Assembly: GCA_017447305.1 (NCBI GenBank)
Contig: JAFSNY010000063.1
Coordinates: forward strand, 1 to 38,600
From: Bacilli bacterium
GTDB lineage: Bacteria > Bacillota_I > Bacilli_A > RFN20 > CAG-826
Reading direction: 5' to 3'
DNA: 38,600 nucleotides
Both the position numbers and the translations under genes were made by a program. Of the stretch, positions 33,342-38,600 are shown one piece after another; positions within the stretch are counted from its first letter, which is position 1; every line of letters begins with the position of its first letter. The notes beneath the pieces were generated by a model. The model saw only the letters and a list, made by a program, of their open reading frames with translations. It was not told the DNA's origin and made no database searches.

Positions 33342-35801
33342 ATGAATAAAGAAAAAACTTTACGTTTATATCAAGAAGTAAAAAGAGCATTAAAAAATAG
33401 GGAAAGCAGTTTTTCATCAACTTGCTTTTTCCTCAAGAATGACAAAGTTCTTTGTTTAGATAAGGAATATGGGGATAGTCGTCATCCATATTCTTTTGAT
33501 GGTTTAACTTTATGGGCCTATGCCTCTGGATATATCACGATTAATGAAGCGGCCTTTTATGTTATTCCGACAACACTCGAAGGAAAAGAACCTTATCTTG
33601 CTTTCTTTGGAGGAATCAAAGATAAGAAGGGATATCGTTATTTATCTATCACTGGAGTAAGCGATACCGAATATGGGAATAAAGCGGAGAAATATTGTGT
33701 CTTTACCCCTGAGTATGCACTTTATCTAAGGAAGATTGATAATGTTTTATTCTCCTTGCAAATCAGTATCAATAATAAGAAAGAAATTATCTATTCTCTA
33801 GACGCTTGGAACTTAGGAAAAAATAAAAAAACGATATACGTCTCCTCATATATTAATCCTTTACTCACACATTCTAACTATGAAAGCGAAGAGACAAAAT
33901 GGTTTAGAAAAGCTGTCATTAGCGATGATGGCGCGCTTCTTTCATGTGTCGAAGATTTATCTAGATCAATTCATCTCCATAATTATTTATTAATCAGAAG
34001 AGTGAGTGACCAAAAAGATATCCAATGTACCTCTTCGAGAATGTATTATGTCGGGAACAAGAACACGCAGCTTTCAAATTCATCATGTTTAAGAGATGGT
34101 GAATTTAAAAATCATCGTTCCACCACTCAGTTTATCGATATGGCGTGTTATGGTGATTTGATAAAAACAAGCGGGGATGTACATGCTTTTTATAAATTAT
34201 CCATCGCTTATAGTAATGAAGAACTTAAATTATTAGACCATAGTAAATTATCTCTTGAGGACGATGAGTTTGATATTAAAAAAGATAATCCAAACGATAA
34301 ATTAAAAATTAGATTTAATAACTTCAAGAATAGTGATTTATCGTCCGATTTATTTAATCAATTTATCCGTCATGTTAATTACCAAGTTGATTATTGCTCA
34401 AAAGCAAAGAATTCTTCTTTGATGCTTCTTGGAGTGAGAGATATTTCTCAAATGATTGAAGCATCTTTGATATGGAACAAGGAATTAGCGAGAGAAAAGA
34501 TTAAATATATCCTTGATTACATTGATATGAATGGACGAGCATCCAGACAGTTCTCCCCTTCTAATGAACAAGGATTATCTAAACTTGATACGAGAGAATT
34601 TATCGACCAAGGACAATGGATTATTTCGCTTGTTTATAAATATTTATGCTATACAGGGGACGTTAAAATCCTTAAAGAGAAGTGTTCTTTCTGCCATATC
34701 TTTGGTGAGCAAAAAGGATATAAATATGAAGAAAGAACTTCGGTTTATGATCACCTTAAGAGAATCATTAATTATCTAGTGTCACATATCGATAAGGATA
34801 ATGGATGTCTTCATATTTTATACGGAGATTGGAACGATGCGGTTGATGGACTAGGAAAAGGAGAGAACACCACGGATAAATTCTCTAATGGTGTTTCTTC
34901 TATGGCAACTTTCCACCTCTATAAGAATTTAGAGGAATTCATTGAGATTGCTTCTTTAGTGAACGAAGACACAAGTAATTATCTAAAGATAAAAGAAGAT
35001 TTATATCAATCAATTATCAAACATCTTTTCGTTAGAAAAGGTGATGAAGTTAAGATTGTTCATGGTTGGGGGGAAGATAAGTCTTTCTATGTTGGCTCAT
35101 TTGATGATGTTGACCATAAAGACCGCGACTCCGCAGCGTCAAATGCATTCTATGTCTTATCAGGTATTTATCAAAGAAATCCAGAATATAAGCCATATGT
35201 CTTAAAAGCTTTTAAGCGTTTAGATAGCAAATACGGAATTAGAACATTCGATGTCCCGTTTTATCCTGAAGATGCTTCAAGAGTCGGAAGAATTGTCAAC
35301 CTTCCACCTGGAACAGCAGAAAACGCAGCAACATATATTCACGCATCGCTTTTCTCCATTAAGGCTCTTTTGGAAATGAATGAAGGTGAGTTTGCCTTTG
35401 ATCAATTATATAAGGTCATACCTCTCACTCACGAGTTCATTTCCACTTCTCCTTATGTTATGCCTAACTCCTATGGATATAATCCTGATTTAGGAGTGGA
35501 CGGACAATCGATGAACGATTGGTATACAGGAAGTTCTAATACATTAATCAAAGCGATTGTGGATGATATCTTTGGAATAAAAGTGAATATTCGTGGGGAA
35601 TTAACGATTAATCCATGTGCATTCCCTGTTGAAAGTGCATCAATCACTCTTCCAATTAGAAGCAAGATAATCGAAGTTAAATATTCTAATCACGACTTAG
35701 GCCACAGAGAAATATATATTGATGGACTTAAGAGTGATAATAATCTCATTAATTTGAAAGATTACACAAAGAAAAAGATTGTTGTCGAAGTTAAAGAATA
35801 G
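33342..35801 (+). CDS. GH94-family beta-glycoside phosphorylase
   Basis: An 819-residue cytoplasmic enzyme predicted to split a beta-linked gluco-disaccharide or oligosaccharide with phosphate, giving glucose-1-phosphate. The (alpha/alpha)6-barrel domain has the general-acid motif YGDWNDAVD (residues 494-502) and PPGTAENAATYIHA, equivalent to the phosphate-site segment of cellobiose phosphorylase, then MNDWYTGSSNTLIKAIVDDIFGI near the end; the first 300 residues form the family's beta-sandwich. Cellobiose, cellodextrin and laminaribiose phosphorylases all belong here, so specificity is open. It follows the binding-protein gene by two bases and is ended by a strong terminator. Confidence 0.93.
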   Translation: MNKEKTLRLYQEVKRALKNRESSFSSTCFFLKNDKVLCLDKEYGDSRHPYSFDGLTLWAYASGYITINEAAFYVIPTTLEGKEPYLAFFGGIKDKKGYRYLSITGVSDTEYGNKAEKYCVFTPEYALYLRKIDNVLFSLQISINNKKEIIYSLDAWNLGKNKKTIYVSSYINPLLTHSNYESEETKWFRKAVISDDGALLSCVEDLSRSIHLHNYLLIRRVSDQKDIQCTSSRMYYVGNKNTQLSNSSCLRDGEFKNHRSTTQFIDMACYGDLIKTSGDVHAFYKLSIAYSNEELKLLDHSKLSLEDDEFDIKKDNPNDKLKIRFNNFKNSDLSSDLFNQFIRHVNYQVDYCSKAKNSSLMLLGVRDISQMIEASLIWNKELAREKIKYILDYIDMNGRASRQFSPSNEQGLSKLDTREFIDQGQWIISLVYKYLCYTGDVKILKEKCSFCHIFGEQKGYKYEERTSVYDHLKRIINYLVSHIDKDNGCLHILYGDWNDAVDGLGKGENTTDKFSNGVSSMATFHLYKNLEEFIEIASLVNEDTSNYLKIKEDLYQSIIKHLFVRKGDEVKIVHGWGEDKSFYVGSFDDVDHKDRDSAASNAFYVLSGIYQRNPEYKPYVLKAFKRLDSKYGIRTFDVPFYPEDASRVGRIVNLPPGTAENAATYIHASLFSIKALLEMNEGEFAFDQLYKVIPLTHEFISTSPYVMPNSYGYNPDLGVDGQSMNDWYTGSSNTLIKAIVDDIFGIKVNIRGELTINPCAFPVESASITLPIRSKIIEVKYSNHDLGHREIYIDGLKSDNNLINLKDYTKKKIVVEVKE

Positions 35802-35805
35802 ACAT

Positions 35806-35849
35806 AAAAAACCTCGTCGAGAGATTAACTCCAAGACGAGGATTTTTTT
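35806..35849. terminator. Bidirectional terminator after the GH94 gene
   Basis: CCTCGTC / GACGAGG stem with a 16-base loop and A/T runs on both sides, placed between converging genes. Confidence 0.9.
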
Positions 35850-35871
35850 ATTTAACTATATGATATCCCGC

Positions 35872-36993
35872 TTATTTTACGATTTTCTTTCTTCTAATGA
35901 ACATCACACTGATGGAAGAAATAGCAATAAGAGAAATGATGGTGATAATAAGGAATTTGTTTGAATCAGGATCAATGATCGCGAATATAGTATTTGAACT
36001 TAATGGATTAGAAATACTAATTGAATATTGATTGCAAACATATTCGAAAAATTGATAGTAATTATCACAGTGAGTTGCTGCTGCAAATGTTGGGTTGGTA
36101 ATTGCGATATTACTTAATATGGTGTTTTGAGCGGTAGATAAGTGATTATTTAAAACTTCTAATGTTGTTTTATAAGTTCCACCCTTAGAACACCAAGCAT
36201 CCTCTGACATCTTATCAAGATATCCTTTAGTGGCTTTATCTGTATTAACAGAGATTAAATTTAGTTTAGCGTTTAAAGTGTAATTATATGTCCAATAGAC
36301 AAAAGCAATCATTGCTCTTGGAGAGCCTTCTTCATTATCAGCAAGAATAAACTTAAAACTCCAGTTAAATGAATCATATCCTCCAGACCACACTCCATGA
36401 GATCCAACTTCCAATTCTCCCGAAAGAGCAAAAGTATTCTCGCCATCTATTGTTTTAATGAGGTTCCACGCTCCATCGTCATCGGTTGGAAGATGATATA
36501 AAACGTATAAATATCCAGCTTCAGCGTTCATAGAGAAATGTAAATCATTGATACCTTCAATATAATCTGCGGATTGAATGGCAAAGCCATATCCACTTGA
36601 TTGATTAGTTGCAGTGACCATTCCAGCAAAGTCATCATCAGATGCGGAAAGAGTTAATAAACCTCTCGCTTCGACTTCGCTTGCAGTTTTTCCATCAAGA
36701 TATCCGCCTAAATAGAATGAATCATCACTTCCTCTAAATCCAGAAGATACCTTCCATTCAAGGTTTGTTTGAGCGTCTTGTGTAAAAGTACTTCCCACGG
36801 TGTTTAAAGTCCATGCGGATGGATAAGCAGATTGAATTCCAGCGTTTCTCTTAAAATCGACAAATCCGTATGACACTCCTTCTGATGCTGATGCCTTAGC
36901 GATGTGACCACTATTTCTAGAAAGAACGATTCCTCCAGCAAGCGCAAGGGTTAGCGCGCTAGCTAGGAGAGTTATTTTTGTCTTATTTTTCAT
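35872..36993 (-). CDS. Secreted membrane-anchored protein with a recurrent C-terminal module
   Basis: A 373-residue surface protein I do not recognise. It has a signal peptide (KNKTK then a hydrophobic stretch, probable cleavage near AKASAS), an all-beta middle part with jelly-roll or discoidin-like texture (about 40-250), then a helical segment of about 90 residues and a C-terminal membrane helix ending in RRKK. The last 117 residues are arranged like those of the neighbouring GH16 protein. GGAGG lies eight bases before the chosen start. It follows that gene closely in the same operon, so both are probably surface partners. No catalytic motif is visible. Confidence 0.75.
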   Translation of the reverse strand: MKNKTKITLLASALTLALAGGIVLSRNSGHIAKASASEGVSYGFVDFKRNAGIQSAYPSAWTLNTVGSTFTQDAQTNLEWKVSSGFRGSDDSFYLGGYLDGKTASEVEARGLLTLSASDDDFAGMVTATNQSSGYGFAIQSADYIEGINDLHFSMNAEAGYLYVLYHLPTDDDGAWNLIKTIDGENTFALSGELEVGSHGVWSGGYDSFNWSFKFILADNEEGSPRAMIAFVYWTYNYTLNAKLNLISVNTDKATKGYLDKMSEDAWCSKGGTYKTTLEVLNNHLSTAQNTILSNIAITNPTFAAATHCDNYYQFFEYVCNQYSISISNPLSSNTIFAIIDPDSNKFLIITIISLIAISSISVMFIRRKKIVK

Positions 36994-37011
36994 TTCTAAT
37001 ACCTCCAAGAA

Positions 37012-38600
37012 TTATTGACGTTTAAAGACCATATGATAGACAAAGGACACTAGTCCAAGAACAAATACCGAGATGATAATAAGGAGGAGAATGGTTGATG
37101 AATCTTGATTAATTACCAAGTTCAAGCTTGATAAAGTAGGATTCTCGCTCCAATAATCAACTAGATACTCATATCCTTCGATATATGTTTTTGCGTAATG
37201 TTTCATGCTAGTTGCGCTTAGATAAGTGATATCTGAAGCAGAGAGATTATCATATTCAAGTTCTAATAAATCTCTTTCGCCTTGATTATATGAGCATGTC
37301 ACTCCTCCATCAAGTCTATTCATGAAATCAACTTTATTATTGATGATAATGCCGTTTAAACGATGTTCATTTACTCCATTAGTCCAAACAGTTAATGTAA
37401 AGGCAAAACGAATATATTCATATTCAAGTGCGCCTAAATCTGAGGAAGATGCACGGAAAACATATTGATCATACGTTCCGTGATTATCATTGTTAAGAAG
37501 CGCGCCCATATTCGATTGTTTTAAATTAACCCAACTTGAGCCATGATCAATGGAGTATAGAATTCTAATTTGTTGAGAGGTTGGTTCTCCATAGCAAAGT
37601 AAAGAGAAATATAGTGAGATATCAACAAATTCTTCGATATCAAACTCCATGTACATCGCTTGAGTAACATGGGTTTCACTTTCACCTATTAAAACATCGG
37701 CGATGTTATCAAAGATGTCTCCTTTACTCTTATCAATAATGGTGTCAGCAGTGGTTACTTGGCCCATAGTTACAGTGTTGTTATATTTCCTAATATGAGA
37801 TCCTCTCCAAGACATATTTTCATCGTCATATGGACTAAAGGATGCTTCATTAAAAGAGGAAGATAGGGCGGATACACCACTATTATTGTGAGTTAGGAAC
37901 CCGCATCCATCACTAACTGGATATTCTTCTGGTTCAGGAGGAATAACTTCTTCTCTACCAACATAGATGTTATCAAGTTTTAATGAAGTATCGCTGATGA
38001 AACGAACTTTGACATAGAAGCTATTGTTTGGAGCGGTAAATACTGTGTTATATGTCATATATGTATCTGAATCTAGTAAGACATCATCATGAGATAATAG
38101 TGAATCAGATTCATTATAATAGTCCACTCTTGCTGTTCCTTTTCCTTGATAATTGAAGGAGAAGTTATATGAATGATTTTTGTAAATGGAATCAATCTTA
38201 GCGTTTATTTCTGAAGAAGATGACAAAAGCGCTCCTCCAGAAGTATTTGATCCAGCGTAATCATATGATTTATTTAAAGAAACAGTGCCGGATTTATTGA
38301 TTCCAAAATTAAAATATTCCGCTTCGTTTCTATTATTGATGTAATTGAAAGTTCCGTTTGGGAAATAGTTACGTTGTTCATTTAAACCTGAGGAAGGATA
38401 TTCTTCCGCGCTTGCGGCGCCACCAGGTGAACCAGCGCTTCCTGCATCGTGGACTTGACTAAGGAATGGAGAATATTTGACATAGTCAATATCCATATAA
38501 GACTTATCAAAATCTGGAAGTCCAACAAAATCGACATTGTTAGGAATCCAGCATCCAAGCCAAAGTCTAGAAGTGATGTGTGGCATTTTGCTTGCGTCAC
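37012..38600 (-). CDS. Membrane-anchored GH16 protein, 5' part outside the window
   Basis: The reading frame stays open to the window edge; the catalytic motif lies outside. The first visible residues, SRLWLGCWIPNNVDFVGLPDFDKSYMDIDYVKYSPF, align with the end of the GH16 domain of the lipoprotein at 30330 (SKLWLGNWFPNN...DYMVVDYISYLPF). A Gly/Ala/Ser/Pro linker, a carbohydrate-binding-like beta-sandwich (NYFPNGTFNY to LKLDNIYVGR), a second beta domain with WVNLKQSNMG, and a helical module with C-terminal membrane helix and FKRQ end follow. The ATG at 38586 is internal, not the real start. It is the second GH16 in the locus, anchored by a helix rather than by lipid. Confidence 0.82.
   Translation of the reverse strand, partial: DASKMPHITSRLWLGCWIPNNVDFVGLPDFDKSYMDIDYVKYSPFLSQVHDAGSAGSPGGAASAEEYPSSGLNEQRNYFPNGTFNYINNRNEAEYFNFGINKSGTVSLNKSYDYAGSNTSGGALLSSSSEINAKIDSIYKNHSYNFSFNYQGKGTARVDYYNESDSLLSHDDVLLDSDTYMTYNTVFTAPNNSFYVKVRFISDTSLKLDNIYVGREEVIPPEPEEYPVSDGCGFLTHNNSGVSALSSSFNEASFSPYDDENMSWRGSHIRKYNNTVTMGQVTTADTIIDKSKGDIFDNIADVLIGESETHVTQAMYMEFDIEEFVDISLYFSLLCYGEPTSQQIRILYSIDHGSSWVNLKQSNMGALLNNDNHGTYDQYVFRASSSDLGALEYEYIRFAFTLTVWTNGVNEHRLNGIIINNKVDFMNRLDGGVTCSYNQGERDLLELEYDNLSASDITYLSATSMKHYAKTYIEGYEYLVDYWSENPTLSSLNLVINQDSSTILLLIIISVFVLGLVSFVYHMVFKRQ

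Noticed and set aside
37012-38586. Complete gene starting at ATG 38586
   Set aside because: The frame stays open to the window edge with GH16-like residues before that ATG, so this is an internal methionine.

Overview
The window is a low-GC, Gram-positive-type bacterial chromosome segment. Five lipoproteins with LxxC lipoboxes, SsuC/ThiX- and MalF/MalG-type ABC permeases, an S-box SAM riboswitch and U-tract terminators all fit Bacillota. TGA is a stop and TGG encodes Trp at conserved sites (for example the GDWND motif of the GH94 enzyme), so the genetic code is standard. Short intergenic gaps, a long insertion in the sugar-ABC ATPase and the absence of sortase (LPXTG) signals suggest an uncultured gut lineage near Erysipelotrichia / RF39-like Bacilli. 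That placement is inference.

Region 1 (1-7.3 kb): the 3' end of a group II intron abuts a lipoprotein/permease pair of an SsuA/ThiY-type ABC importer. A minus-strand block follows: HAD phosphatase and two uncharacterised proteins, long-form ribosome hibernation factor hpf, metK under an S-box-like riboswitch with its terminator, and a PduL-type phosphotransacylase coupled to a small TSCPD protein.

Region 2 (7.3-13 kb): plus-strand operon mgtE, GtrA-like membrane protein, FAD-dependent oxidoreductase, GT-C membrane glycosyltransferase, then tRNA-Leu(GAG). The last three genes look like a surface-glycan or lipid-linked-sugar module.

Region 3 (13-20.3 kb): M3 oligoendopeptidase, LemA-like membrane protein, HAD phosphatase, S1-domain protein, pgi, and a five-tRNA array (Val, Tyr, Gln, Lys, Leu). 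An isolated AAA-type ATPase whose G-free leader carries four CTAACAAA motifs comes next, followed by a NifU C-terminal-domain protein and tRNA-Gln(CTG).

Region 4 (20.3-38.6 kb): a glycan-utilisation locus, probably for beta-glucan. A seven-gene minus-strand operon encodes a GH16 lipoprotein, two sugar permeases, a GLUG-repeat lipoprotein, a ROK regulator, the ABC ATPase and a repeat lipoprotein with GSFNGW carbohydrate-binding-like domains. Divergently transcribed are the solute-binding lipoprotein and a GH94 phosphorylase. Two further membrane-anchored surface proteins follow on the minus strand; one is the C-terminal part of a second GH16 enzyme cut by the window edge, and both share an unfamiliar C-terminal module before their membrane anchor. 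The inferred pathway is surface cleavage by GH16, capture and ABC import of oligosaccharides, intracellular phosphorolysis by GH94 to glucose-1-phosphate, and glycolysis.
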